Shown: positions 18,009 to 27,982 of the stretch, piece by piece
How the letters are laid out: every line of letters starts with the position of its first letter
Position numbering within the stretch: position 1 is the first letter of the stretch
NCBI GenBank assembly: GCA_029210015.1
Contig: JARGOE010000019.1
Location: forward strand, 7,381-39,695
From: Vicingaceae bacterium
Lineage (GTDB): Bacteria > Bacteroidota > Bacteroidia > Flavobacteriales_E > Vicingaceae
DNA length: 32,315 bases
Direction: 5' to 3'
Program-made: the position numbers and the translations under genes
Notes under the pieces: generated by a model
Told to the model about the DNA's origin: nothing
The model's input: only the letters and a program-made list of their open reading frames with translations
The model's database searches: none

Positions 18009-19466
18009 ATGGCATTAAAACAATCATTAAGTTTTAAACTTCAACAAAAACTATCTCCACAACAAATTCAGCTTATGAAACTGTTGCAATTACCTACTGT
18101 TGCTCTTGAACAGCGCATTAAGGAAGAGATGGAAAACAATCCAGCATTAGATGAAGGGAAAGATGAAGAAGAGTTAGATGAAGAACAAGAAGATGATTTT
18201 GGAAGAGAAGAAATAAGTGATGCTGAAAAAGAATTTGATTTTGATGATTATATTGGAGATGATGATACACCATCTTATAAACTGAGTGTAAACAATCATA
18301 GTGTTGATGATGAAGAAAAACAAGTTCCATTAAGTGGTGGCGCTACATTCCAAGAGCTGTTAGAAGCTCAGCTAACACTTTTTAACTTAGAAGAAGATGA
18401 TCATACTATAGCTTTACATTTAATTGGAAGTTTAGATGAATCAGGGTATTTACGTAGGGATATTGATGCAATAGTTGATGATTTAGCATTTACCCAAAAT
18501 GTAATTACTGAAGCTGATCATATTTCTAAAATATTACAAATTATCCAACATTTTGACCCACCAGGAGTTGGAGCAAAAAGTTTACAAGAATGTTTGTTAT
18601 TACAACTAAAACGCAAAAAAGATAGCTCTTTAATTATGCGTAATGCCATTGAAATAATCGAAAACTATTTTGATGCATTTACAAAAAAACATTACTCAAA
18701 AATCACTGAAGCATTAAGTATTTCAGAAGAAAATTTGAAAGAAGTTTTAGATGAAATTTTAAAACTGAATCCAAAACCAGGAAATTCTTTAAGTGATTCA
18801 GCTAAAGTAGTTCAGCATGTAGTTCCTGATTTTAATTTAACTATTGAAAATGGAGAAATCGGACTTACATTAAATGGTCGAAATGCTCCTGACTTAAAAG
18901 TTAGTAGACAGTATTCAGAAATGATGCATGGCTACAAAGCACAAAAAGAGAAACCTTCAAAATCTCAAAAAGATGCTTTGATGTTTATTAAGCAAAAATT
19001 AGATTCTGCTAAATGGTTTATTGATGCTATTAAACAAAGACAAAACACCTTGATTACTACTATGGAGGCAATTATTGAGCACCAAAAAGAATACTTTTTA
19101 GAAGGTGATGAAACTTTGTTAAACCCAATGATTTTAAAAGATATTGCTGAGGAAGTTCATCTTGATATTTCAACGATTTCAAGAGTTGTAAATAGCAAGT
19201 ATGTCCAAACTCCATATGGTACATTTTTATTAAAAACTTTCTTTTCTGAATCTTTAAGTACTGATAGTGGGGAAGAGGTTTCAACAAGAGAAGTAAAGAA
19301 AATTCTAAAGGATGCTATTGAAGACGAAGATAAGAGAAAGCCTTTAACCGATGAAAAACTTTCGAAGTTATTAAATGACAAAGGGTATAATATCGCTCGT
19401 AGAACAGTTGCTAAATACAGAGAACAATTAAACATTCCTGTAGCACGTTTAAGAAAGGAATTGTAA
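18009..19466 (+). CDS. rpoN: RNA polymerase sigma-54 factor
   Basis: Gln-rich N-terminus QKLSPQQIQLMKLLQLP, acidic region II, RpoN box ARRTVAKYREQLNIPVARLRK. Confidence 0.97.
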   Translation: MALKQSLSFKLQQKLSPQQIQLMKLLQLPTVALEQRIKEEMENNPALDEGKDEEELDEEQEDDFGREEISDAEKEFDFDDYIGDDDTPSYKLSVNNHSVDDEEKQVPLSGGATFQELLEAQLTLFNLEEDDHTIALHLIGSLDESGYLRRDIDAIVDDLAFTQNVITEADHISKILQIIQHFDPPGVGAKSLQECLLLQLKRKKDSSLIMRNAIEIIENYFDAFTKKHYSKITEALSISEENLKEVLDEILKLNPKPGNSLSDSAKVVQHVVPDFNLTIENGEIGLTLNGRNAPDLKVSRQYSEMMHGYKAQKEKPSKSQKDALMFIKQKLDSAKWFIDAIKQRQNTLITTMEAIIEHQKEYFLEGDETLLNPMILKDIAEEVHLDISTISRVVNSKYVQTPYGTFLLKTFFSESLSTDSGEEVSTREVKKILKDAIEDEDKRKPLTDEKLSKLLNDKGYNIARRTVAKYREQLNIPVARLRKEL

Positions 19467-19473
19467 GTAACTA

Positions 19474-20079
19474 ATGAAAATTGCAGCAAAAATTATTTCT
19501 AGTATTTTTCATCCTCTTTTAATGCCTATAGTAGGGGTTTTAATAATTTTCAACATTGATTCCTACATCAGTTATAGCATTCCAAATGATTTAAAAAAAG
19601 CTGTATTATTGCTTATAGGTGTATCTACTTTCATTACTCCTTTGTTAATTTCATTATTACTACTGCAACGAAAAATCATTAAAAGCCTTGACATGGAAAC
19701 GACTAAAGAACGTATTATTCCATATGCTTTTACAATTATTTTTTATGTATTTACCTTATATATGTTAAAACGTGCCCCGCTACACCCTATCATATTTTAC
19801 TTTATTATTGGAGCTACATTCTCTGTGATTTTAGCTTTTGTTATAAATATTAAATGGAAAATTAGTGCCCATATGATTGGTATAGGAGGTTTAGTTGGCG
19901 CGTTAATTGCTATTTCGTTTAGAATGGATGTCTATGTAACCCCATACATTTTAATGGCATTAATTGCTGCTGGTTTAGTTGGTACATCAAGGTTAATTTT
20001 AAATGCACACACACAAGCTCAAATCTACGCAGGATTTGTTTTAGGATTAGTTTGTCAAGTTTTAGTGATTTATTTTTAA
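19474..20079 (+). CDS. polytopic membrane protein, divergent PAP2-superfamily-like
   Basis: Multiple TM segments; KERIIPY, KISAHMIGIGGLVGA and SRLILNAHTQAQIYAGFVLG resemble PAP2 motifs 1-3. Confidence 0.55.
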   Translation: MKIAAKIISSIFHPLLMPIVGVLIIFNIDSYISYSIPNDLKKAVLLLIGVSTFITPLLISLLLLQRKIIKSLDMETTKERIIPYAFTIIFYVFTLYMLKRAPLHPIIFYFIIGATFSVILAFVINIKWKISAHMIGIGGLVGALIAISFRMDVYVTPYILMALIAAGLVGTSRLILNAHTQAQIYAGFVLGLVCQVLVIYF

Positions 20080-20082
20080 TCC

Positions 20083-20117
20083 AAAAAAAAAGCGATTGTA
20101 TATACAATCGCTTTTTT
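20083..20117. terminator. bidirectional terminator between convergent genes
   Basis: AAAAAAGCGATTGTATATACAATCGCTTTTTT near-perfect palindrome. Confidence 0.9.
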
Positions 20118-20134
20118 ACTTTTGATCTCGGTTT

Positions 20135-20356
20135 TCAATATTCATCCTCGTTAAAAAAGAAATCTTCTTTAGTAGGATAGTCAGGCCAAATATCTTCTAT
20201 AGAATCATAAATATCTTCTTCATTTTCTAATTGTTGTAAATTCTCAACAACCTCTAAAGGTGATCCTGTTCTAATTGCAAAATCAATCAATTCATCTTTT
20301 GCTGCCGGCCATGGTGCATCTTCTAGGTGTGAAGCTAATTCTAAAGTCCAGTACAT
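20135..20356 (-). CDS. small acidic protein, DUF2795-like
   Basis: MYWTLELASHLEDAPWPAAKDELIDFAIRTGSPLEVVENLQQLEN...: tryptophan- and Asp/Glu-rich small protein resembling DUF2795. Confidence 0.7.
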   Translation of the reverse strand: MYWTLELASHLEDAPWPAAKDELIDFAIRTGSPLEVVENLQQLENEEDIYDSIEDIWPDYPTKEDFFFNEDEY

Positions 20357-20400
20357 AATTTAAGTATTAATGATATTAAATCTATTTTTTAACCTTTACG

Positions 20401-20430
20401 CAAAAATAGATTTTTTGTTGACTCACACAA
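20401..20430 (-). promoter_or_regulatory. Bacteroidetes-type promoter for the DUF2795-like gene (TTG-N19-TANNTTTG)
   Basis: Minus strand: TTG at 20430-20428, 19-nt spacer, TATTTTTG at 20408-20401; expected start about 40 nt upstream of the ATG. Confidence 0.6.
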
Positions 20431-20490
20431 CTAAAAAATATAAACAATTGTTAATATCTTAAAAAGCCCAGATAAGACACTCATTTTATG

Positions 20491-21042
20491 CTACATACGA
20501 GCCTTCCACTGCACTTCATTTGCGTCTAAATCAGTAGATAACTTACGTGCTAACACAAAAAGATAATCTGATAAACGATTTAGATACTTAAAAGTTAATT
20601 CATTTACGTTATTTTCTTGTTCTGCTAATTGAATAACCAACCGTTCTGCTCTTCTGCACACACATCTTGTAACGTGGCAATAAGACACAGTTGTATGTCC
20701 TCCTGGCAAAACAAACGATCGCATTTCAGGCAAAGATTCATTCATCCAGTCTATTTCCTGTTCCAAAAAAACAACATCTGCTTCTGATAGCTGAGGAACT
20801 TTAACTTTTGTATTTCCTGGCTCGGTTGCTAAAATTGAGCCTAAAGTAAATAGTCTATCCTGTATTTCAATTAGAGTATCAAAACTTCTTTTATCAATTT
20901 CTTGGTCACGTATTAAGCCAATGTATGAGTTTAATTCATCAACTGTACCATAACCTTCAATTCTTAAATCATACTTAGGTACACGTTTACCACCAAACAA
21001 TGATGTCTCTCCTTTATCCCCTGTTTTTGTATATACTTTCAT
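20491..21042 (-). CDS. cob(I)yrinic acid a,c-diamide adenosyltransferase, PduO-type
   Basis: MKVYTKTGDKGETSLFGGKRVPK, YGTVDELNSYIG and TRCVCRRAERLV motifs. Confidence 0.92.
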   Translation of the reverse strand: MKVYTKTGDKGETSLFGGKRVPKYDLRIEGYGTVDELNSYIGLIRDQEIDKRSFDTLIEIQDRLFTLGSILATEPGNTKVKVPQLSEADVVFLEQEIDWMNESLPEMRSFVLPGGHTTVSYCHVTRCVCRRAERLVIQLAEQENNVNELTFKYLNRLSDYLFVLARKLSTDLDANEVQWKARM

Positions 21043-21137
21043 TCCTAATTTTTTGAGATTTATTTACTCCCCTAAATTAAAATTAATTTAGGACTTCTAC
21101 TCCTATTTTATGCTTGATAATCTTAAATTTGGATACT

Positions 21138-22224
21138 ATGATAACACAAGATCAGATTAAAAATTTAGTGAGCCGCCTGGATGCGTTAAGGGGGTACCTT
21201 TGACATTGATGCTAAATTAATTCAACTAGAAGAAGAAGAGCAAAAAACTCAAGACCCCAACTTTTGGGACAATCCGAAAGAAGCAGAAAAACAGCTTAAA
21301 GTGGTTCGTAATATAAAAGTGTGGACTGATAATTATAAGCAGATTGCTTCTGCGATTGGTGACCTTGAAGTGCTTTATGATTTCAATAAAGAAGGAGAAG
21401 CTAGTGACACAGAAGTAGTTTCTCAATACGACAAGTGTATTGAGTTGATTGAAGAGTTAGAGTTTAAAAACATGCTGAGTGCTGAAGAAGATTCTCTAAG
21501 TGCAGTATTACAAATTACAGCTGGTGCTGGAGGTACAGAAAGCTGCGATTGGGCTGAAATGCTTTTGCGTATGTATAAAATGTGGGCTGAAAAAAACGGT
21601 TACAAACTACAAACTTTAGACTATCAAGATGGAGATGTTGCAGGCATAAAAACTGTTACAATTGAAATTGAAGGTGATTTTGCTTTTGGATATTTAAAAG
21701 GAGAAAATGGAGTGCATCGATTAGTTCGTGTTAGTCCGTTTAATTCTCAAGGAAAACGAATGACTTCTTTTGTTTCCGTTTATGTGTACCCTTTAGTTGA
21801 TGACACCATAGAAATTAATATTAATCCTGCCGATATTACATGGGATACTTTCCGTTCTGGTGGTGCTGGTGGACAAAATGTAAACAAAGTAGAAACAGGA
21901 GTTCGTTTAAGACATGCTCCTTCTGGAATTGTAATCGAGAATACGGAAACTCGTTCTCAGTTAGGAAACAAGGAAAAAGCAATGCAATTACTAAAATCTC
22001 AATTGTATGAAGCAGAAATGCGAAAGCGTATGGAAAGTAGAGCTGAAATTGAAGGAAGTAAAATGAAAATTGAATGGGGAGCTCAAATTAGAAGTTACGT
22101 TTTAGATGATAGAAGAGTTAAAGACCATAGGACAAACTATACTGTTAATGATCCAGATAAAGTTTTAAATGGTGAATTAGACGAATTTTTGAAAGCTTAT
22201 TTAATGGAATTTGGAAAAAGTTAA
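21138..22224 (+). CDS. prfB: peptide chain release factor 2 with programmed +1 ribosomal frameshift (join 21138..21200, 21202..22224)
   Basis: ATG at 21138; frame 0 reads ...GCG TTA AGG GGG TAC CTT TGA C, and +1 shifting at CTT TGA joins the long frame. GGAGGQNVNKVE (GGQ motif). The track ORF starting at 21301 is only the downstream frame. Confidence 0.95.
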
Positions 22225-22236
22225 TTTTATAAAAAT

Positions 22237-22575
22237 ATGAAAATATACCACAACCCAAGATGCAGTAAAAGCAGACAAACCTTACAATTAATAAAGGATG
22301 CTAATGCTGATGTAGAAATTATAGAATATTTAATTGCTATTCCTAGCAAGGAGGAGCTTAAAGATATTTTAAAAAAATTAAACCTTAATGCCTTAGACAT
22401 TTTGCGTAAAGGAGAAGCAGACTATAAAGAAAACTTTAAAGGGGAAGACTTAAGTAATGATGAATGGATAGAAGCAATGATAAAGTATCCAAAGCTAATT
22501 GAGCGACCAATAGTTGTAAAAGGAAACAAGGCTATTTTAGGAAGACCTCCTGAAAATGTTTTAGAGTTAATCTAA
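22237..22575 (+). CDS. ArsC/Spx family arsenate reductase-like protein
   Basis: MKIYHNPRCSKSRQTLQLI active site and RPIVVKGNKAILGRPPENVLEL. Confidence 0.88.
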   Translation: MKIYHNPRCSKSRQTLQLIKDANADVEIIEYLIAIPSKEELKDILKKLNLNALDILRKGEADYKENFKGEDLSNDEWIEAMIKYPKLIERPIVVKGNKAILGRPPENVLELI

Positions 22576-22577
22576 GA

Positions 22578-22751
22578 TTACTCTTCTTCGACTGGCTTTA
22601 ATCCAGCTAATTCTTTAGCCCATTTAGGACCAAACTTGTTTAATAAAAACAATTTTAAAGAACCTGGTACTACAACAGTGAATAAGAATACTAGCATCCA
22701 CATTGCCATGAAGAAAATACAAAAGAATAATATAAAACCTAAACTTACCAT
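22578..22751 (-). CDS. 57-aa putative small membrane protein
   Basis: Absent from the ORF track, apparently below its length cutoff. ATG at 22751 reads MVSLGFILFFCIFFMAMWMLVFLFTVVVPGSLKLFLLNKFGPKWAKELAGLKPVEEE*. Confidence 0.6.
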   Translation of the reverse strand: MVSLGFILFFCIFFMAMWMLVFLFTVVVPGSLKLFLLNKFGPKWAKELAGLKPVEEE

Positions 22752-22820
22752 TGTTCTTAATTTTAGAATTGTTAGTGACGTAAAAGTATAAAATAATACT
22801 TATTTACACTATATTTTTAT

Positions 22821-22853
22821 AAAAAAAGCTACTCATGCGAGTAGCTTTTTTTA
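22821..22853 (-). terminator. terminator downstream of fumarate hydratase
   Basis: AAAAAAGCTACTC-ATGC-GAGTAGCTTTTTTT; U-tract on the minus-strand transcript. Confidence 0.88.
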
Positions 22854-22861
22854 ATTTTCAG

Positions 22862-24466
22862 TTATAGCTCTTGAAAAAAATCGTTGCCTTTATCATCACA
22901 AATAATAAAAGCAGGGAAATTTTCTACCTCTATTTTTCGTACTGCTTCCATCCCTAATTCTTCAAAAGCTACCACTTCAACCGACTTAATATTAGACTTT
23001 GCTAATATAGCTGCAGGGCCTCCTATAGAACCTAAATAAAAGCCGCCATTATTTTTACAAGCATCCGTAACCACTTTAGAACGATTACCTTTTGCCAGCA
23101 TAATCATAGAACCTCCTAATGATTGGAATTCATCTACATAAGGATCCATTCTATTGGCAGTTGTCGGCCCAAAACTTCCTGAAGGCATTCCTTCTGGAGT
23201 TTTTGCTGGTCCAGCATAATAAATTGGATGATTTTTAAAGTAATCTGGCATAGGCTTACCAGCATCTATCATTTCTTTAATTTTTGCGTGAGCAATATCT
23301 CTAGCAACAATTAAAGTTCCTTTCAAATTAAGTCTCGTTTTTATTGGGAATTGAGATAAAATCTTCAATTGCTCTTCCATTGGTTGATCTAAGTCTATTT
23401 CAACTGCAGGTTGCAAGTGTGGTTCATTTTCAGGAATAAATCTTCCAGGATTAGTTTCTAATTGCTCTAAAAACACTCCATCTTTCGTTATTTTCCCTTT
23501 AATGTTTCTATCAGCAGAACAGCTAACACCAATACCAACTGGGCATGATGCGGCATGTCTTGGTAAACGAATCACTTTCACATCGTGAGTAAAATATTTA
23601 CCTCCAAACTGAGCTCCTATCTTACTTTGTTGACAAATTTTTTGAATCTTATCTTCCCACTCCAAATCTCTAAATGCTCTTCCTCCAATACTTCCAGCTG
23701 TAGGTAATTCATCATAATAACCCGCTGACGCCATTTTTACTGCCTTTAAATTAGCTTCTGCAGAAGTTCCACCAACTACAAATGCTAAATGATAAGGTGG
23801 ACAAGCAGCTGTACCTAAATCTTTAATTTTAGCTGTAACAAATTCTGTTAAAGACTTTTCATTTAACAAGGCTTTTGTTTGTTGGTATAAATAAGTTTTA
23901 TTTGCTGAACCACCACCTTTAGCTAAAAACAAAAACTTATATTCATTTCCTTGTTCTGCGTAAATATCAATTTGAGCAGGAAGGTTTGTACCTGTATTTT
24001 TTTCATCAAACATATTTGAAGAAACAACTTGAGAATACCTTAAGTTTCTATTTTGATAAGTGTTAAATATTCCTTGTGATAAATACTTTGCATCATCACT
24101 TCCAGTAAAAACATTTTCACCTTTTTTACCCATAACGATTGCTGTTCCTGTATCTTGACATGAAGGCAATTGTCCTTCCACTGCAATTTGAGAGTTCTTT
24201 AATAAAGTATGTGCTACAAACCTGTCATTATCTGTAGCCTCTGGATCATCTAAAATTTTAGCTACTTTTTCTAGATGCGCTGTTCTTAACATAAACGATA
24301 CATCTTCCATTGCTTGCTGTGCCAGCAACTCAATCCCTTTAGGATCTACTTTTAAAACTTCTCTACCATCTATATCAATAGTAGATACATATTCTTTAGA
24401 AAGTAATTTATACTCTGTTTTATCTCCTTGTAACGGAAATGGTTTTTCGTAATTAAATTCTGCCAT
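22862..24466 (-). CDS. fumarate hydratase class I
   Basis: [47 protein letters not shown] and [24 protein letters not shown] motifs. Confidence 0.93.
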   Translation of the reverse strand: MAEFNYEKPFPLQGDKTEYKLLSKEYVSTIDIDGREVLKVDPKGIELLAQQAMEDVSFMLRTAHLEKVAKILDDPEATDNDRFVAHTLLKNSQIAVEGQLPSCQDTGTAIVMGKKGENVFTGSDDAKYLSQGIFNTYQNRNLRYSQVVSSNMFDEKNTGTNLPAQIDIYAEQGNEYKFLFLAKGGGSANKTYLYQQTKALLNEKSLTEFVTAKIKDLGTAACPPYHLAFVVGGTSAEANLKAVKMASAGYYDELPTAGSIGGRAFRDLEWEDKIQKICQQSKIGAQFGGKYFTHDVKVIRLPRHAASCPVGIGVSCSADRNIKGKITKDGVFLEQLETNPGRFIPENEPHLQPAVEIDLDQPMEEQLKILSQFPIKTRLNLKGTLIVARDIAHAKIKEMIDAGKPMPDYFKNHPIYYAGPAKTPEGMPSGSFGPTTANRMDPYVDEFQSLGGSMIMLAKGNRSKVVTDACKNNGGFYLGSIGGPAAILAKSNIKSVEVVAFEELGMEAVRKIEVENFPAFIICDDKGNDFFQEL

Positions 24467-24485
24467 TAGTATTTTATTTTATTGC

Positions 24486-24516
24486 AAAAAAAAAGCCTCA
24501 ACAATGTTGAGGCTTT
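24486..24516 (-). terminator. terminator downstream of the peptidylprolyl isomerase gene
   Basis: Minus strand: AAAGCCTCAAC-ATT-GTTGAGGCTTT followed by a U-run. Confidence 0.9.
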
Positions 24517-24523
24517 AAATTTA

Positions 24524-26602
24524 TTAGTAAAACTTATATCTTTTGTCAACTACTCCAAATTTTTCTTTTAAAACTTCTATAACTCTACCAGCTGTTGCCT
24601 GATATGATTGCTCTAATTGTGCTTTAATAGGAGAGTAATCTACTGTTTCTGTTGTAGTCGTTTTAACTTGATTTACTTGCACTACAAATACACCTGTTTG
24701 ACCTTCGATAGGCACACTAATTTGTCCTTGTTGTAATGTTGAAACCATTCCGTTAACTCTTAATTCTTGTCCCATTCCAGGAATAGCATATGCAGCAAAA
24801 TTAACATTATCAGCAGTTTCAACAGTTCCGCCAACTTTTTGTGCTAATTCTTCTAAACTTGCTACTCCTTTCATTTCCTCAATAAACATAGCTGCTTTCT
24901 TCTTTTTCTTAGCACCTAACTCAATCTGAATTTCAACTTGATCCATTGTTGCAATCCCCTCTTCTCTAACCTCTGCTAAATGAGCAACTATAAATGTATT
25001 ATCAAATTGTTTAGGCTCACAAACAGAACCTTTATCACTTTTAAATGCCCATCTAATCACATCTCTAACATTAGGCATTCCTGCAAAACCTTTATCTCCA
25101 ACCTTTATATCAGAAGCTAACTGCTTAACATACTCACCAGTTTCAGTTGCTTTCGTAAAAGCTTCTGATGTTGCATTTATACTATAAAAAGTACTTGCCT
25201 TTGCAAACATTTCATCAAAAGTTTCATTACTTGGAGTAATTTGACGAACAATCTTCGCTAACTTAACTTTTCTAGACTTTTGAGCTTGTTCTTGTATATC
25301 TATCAAATGAAATCCATAGTTTGATGGCACAATTACTAACTCACCAACTTTACCATAAAAGCAAGCATCATTAAAAGTCGGCACCATTCTTCCTTCAGTA
25401 AACCAACCTAAATCACCACCTTCAATTGCAGAACCAACATCTTCTGAAAAATCTTTAGCTAATTGTGCAAAATCAGCTCCATTTTCAACTAATGATTTAA
25501 TACTATCTAATTTAGCTTCTAATAAAGTGTCAGATGGTTGATTAGATGTTTTCAATAAGATATGACGTGCCTTAACTGAATCAGGAATCATTTTTATTTC
25601 TGACAATTTAGCTAAAACAAAAGCCCCTTGCTCCTCATAAACTGGGAAAACTGTACCAACTTCAGCATTAAATGCAGAAGAATCTAATGCTGCTGGCATT
25701 GATTCTAAACCTAAATAAGTTTCATCCATTGGTTGCTCAGAATTATAAGCCACAAAAGAAGAATCATCTTCTGTTGTTTTAAACTCTTCTGCCGTTTCTT
25801 CCATCCACTTTTTTGCTTCAGCAATATCAGCTTCTGAAGGAGTTACTTCAAACTTAACATATTCTATATCTCTAGATGCATCTTGTTTAAATTCACTTTT
25901 GTGTTCTTCGTAGTAAGCTCTTTTTTCCTCATTAGAAATTGAAATAGTACTATCATTTACAGAAATATAACGCTTAGCAACAAACTTCAAATCTCTTTGT
26001 TCGTTTTGTTCTGTAAAAGCACGTTTTTGCATACTTGTAGTTGGATACATCCCTTTTATTAAAAGGTTATTGTACTTAGTAGCTATTCTTTCTTTTTCCA
26101 TACCCTCTTCAAATAAAAACCATTGATTACGGTTTTCAGCAGGCATAGTTTCTAAACTCTTTAAGAATTGTAAAACTTGTCCAGGATTAAAAACACCAGT
26201 ATTCGGATCTGTAAAAGCCTCCTTAACTTGTGGGTGAGGATCATTCCCTTGAACCATGTCAGCTAATTCTTCTGGACTCACAGAAAGACCTAATTCTTTA
26301 AATTGACTTTCCAATACTACCTCTCTAATAATATCATTCCATACTTGCTCTTTAAATTGATCTCTAATGTCCGTTGGAGCAGAAGTTCTATTTTGATTTT
26401 CCCAAACTAAAATAGCTTGTTCTAATCTTTGGTCAAATTCTTGTCCGGTAATTTCTACACCTCCTATCTCTCCAACACTATTATCTTGACCTCCAAAAAG
26501 ACCTGTAAGACCATCTGTTGGTAATAAAAATGCAAGCATAGCAATACCTACAACTATAAGCACTAAGCCTGATTTTTCTCTAATTTTTCCTATTACTGCC
26601 AT
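24524..26602 (-). CDS. SurA N-terminal domain / PpiD-like peptidylprolyl isomerase
   Basis: N-terminal TM anchor (GLVLIVVGIAMLAFLLPTDG), SurA_N-like region, parvulin domain KARHILLKTSNQPSD...FAQLAKDFSEDVGSAIEGGDLGWFTEGRMVPTFNDACF. Confidence 0.92.
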   Translation of the reverse strand: MAVIGKIREKSGLVLIVVGIAMLAFLLPTDGLTGLFGGQDNSVGEIGGVEITGQEFDQRLEQAILVWENQNRTSAPTDIRDQFKEQVWNDIIREVVLESQFKELGLSVSPEELADMVQGNDPHPQVKEAFTDPNTGVFNPGQVLQFLKSLETMPAENRNQWFLFEEGMEKERIATKYNNLLIKGMYPTTSMQKRAFTEQNEQRDLKFVAKRYISVNDSTISISNEEKRAYYEEHKSEFKQDASRDIEYVKFEVTPSEADIAEAKKWMEETAEEFKTTEDDSSFVAYNSEQPMDETYLGLESMPAALDSSAFNAEVGTVFPVYEEQGAFVLAKLSEIKMIPDSVKARHILLKTSNQPSDTLLEAKLDSIKSLVENGADFAQLAKDFSEDVGSAIEGGDLGWFTEGRMVPTFNDACFYGKVGELVIVPSNYGFHLIDIQEQAQKSRKVKLAKIVRQITPSNETFDEMFAKASTFYSINATSEAFTKATETGEYVKQLASDIKVGDKGFAGMPNVRDVIRWAFKSDKGSVCEPKQFDNTFIVAHLAEVREEGIATMDQVEIQIELGAKKKKKAAMFIEEMKGVASLEELAQKVGGTVETADNVNFAAYAIPGMGQELRVNGMVSTLQQGQISVPIEGQTGVFVVQVNQVKTTTTETVDYSPIKAQLEQSYQATAGRVIEVLKEKFGVVDKRYKFY

Positions 26603-26683
26603 ATCGTTAAATAATTTGGGTTGCGAATATACGAATTGTCATCCGATAAATAAAAGGGTTAAGTGAGTTTTTAAAGTGTTTAA

Positions 26684-27949
26684 TTAATTATCCAAAATTA
26701 ATCGTACAGAAATCATATCAACCTTGTTATCACTAACTTTATCAATAGTAAATTCGAAGTTTTCAGTTCTTATAATTTCTTTATTTTCAGGAATACTTTC
26801 GTTAAGGTTGATAATAAGCCCCCCTAAAGTTTCATATTCTTCTGAAACGGGAAAATCTAACTTGTACTTTTCATTCAAATAGTCTATTTCTATTCGTGCA
26901 GAAAATTGATAATGATTCTCATCAATTACCTTTTCAATAAACTCTTCTTTATCATGTTCATCTTCAATTTCCCCAAAAATTTCTTCAATAACATCTTCTA
27001 TTGTTAAAATTCCTGAAGTACCTCCAAATTCATCAACCACTACAGCGACACTTCGCCTTTCTTTTAAAGACTTTTTAAGCATGTCGTTTGCACTCATAAC
27101 TTCTGGAACAATTGAAACTGGAAGTAGTATTGATTTTATTGATTCTGGTTTTTTAAATAATTCTTTAGAATGAGCGTAACCAATTATATTGTCAATAGAA
27201 TCTCTATATATCAATATTTTAGACAAGCCTGTTTTTATAAATTTTTCTTGCAGTTCTTCTATAGGTTTTTCTACCTCCATTGCAGTTATCTCTGTTCTAG
27301 GAACCATACACTCTCTAACTTTAATGTCAGCAAAACTTAGTGCATTTTTAAAAATTTGAATTTCTGAATCTATTTCCTCTCCATCATTTTGATTCTCTTG
27401 AATATTGGCAACAAAATCTTCTAAATCTATTTTAGAAAATGCCAAATCACTCTCTGATGTATCTACTTTAAAGATCTTTAATATAAGGTTTGAAATACCT
27501 ACTGTAAAATAAGTGAAAGGATATAGCACATAATAAACTATAGTAATCGGTATAGCTGCTATTGTTAGTACTTTATTAGGGTTAATTCTGAATAAAGCTT
27601 TAGGTAAAAACTCTGCAAAAAACAAAATTAATAATGTTGAAACAATGGTTTGTAGTAACAATATAACTATCTCATTATTTACTATATGTGTTGCTATTAA
27701 TGGCTCTAAAAATTTAGCCATTAATATACTATATATTACTAAAGCTATATTATTACCTAATAACATAGCTCCAATAAATTTAGCAGGTTGCTTTAAAAAT
27801 GTTGAAAGAATTTTTGCGGAAAAATTCCCTTTACTATTATCAAGTTCTATTTTTAATTTATTAGCAGAAACAAAAGCTATTTCTAACCCAGAGAACATAG
27901 CCGAAGCTACCATTGCTAAAATTAAAAAAATCCAAAAAAGTGATATCAT
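26684..27949 (-). CDS. hemolysin family / CorC-HlyC CBS-domain protein (CNNM-type)
   Basis: N-terminal DUF21 TM region, VRECMVPRTEITAME CBS domain, VVVDEFGGTSGILTIEDVIEEIFGEIEDEHD. Confidence 0.92.
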   Translation of the reverse strand: MISLFWIFLILAMVASAMFSGLEIAFVSANKLKIELDNSKGNFSAKILSTFLKQPAKFIGAMLLGNNIALVIYSILMAKFLEPLIATHIVNNEIVILLLQTIVSTLLILFFAEFLPKALFRINPNKVLTIAAIPITIVYYVLYPFTYFTVGISNLILKIFKVDTSESDLAFSKIDLEDFVANIQENQNDGEEIDSEIQIFKNALSFADIKVRECMVPRTEITAMEVEKPIEELQEKFIKTGLSKILIYRDSIDNIIGYAHSKELFKKPESIKSILLPVSIVPEVMSANDMLKKSLKERRSVAVVVDEFGGTSGILTIEDVIEEIFGEIEDEHDKEEFIEKVIDENHYQFSARIEIDYLNEKYKLDFPVSEEYETLGGLIINLNESIPENKEIIRTENFEFTIDKVSDNKVDMISVRLILDN

Positions 27950-27982
27950 TGTTTAGAATAAAAGCCTGCTTAAAAATACGCT

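Noticed and set aside
18118-19489. Minus-strand ORFs inside rpoN
   Set aside because: Shadow frames of a confidently assigned sigma-54 gene.
21124-21131. TAAATTTG just upstream of the prfB ATG, suggesting a leaderless transcript
   Set aside because: No -33 TTG at suitable spacing; such 8-mers are common in AT-rich DNA.
21226-21426. 66-aa minus-strand ORF
   Set aside because: Lies antisense to the prfB N-terminal coding region once the frameshift is recognised.
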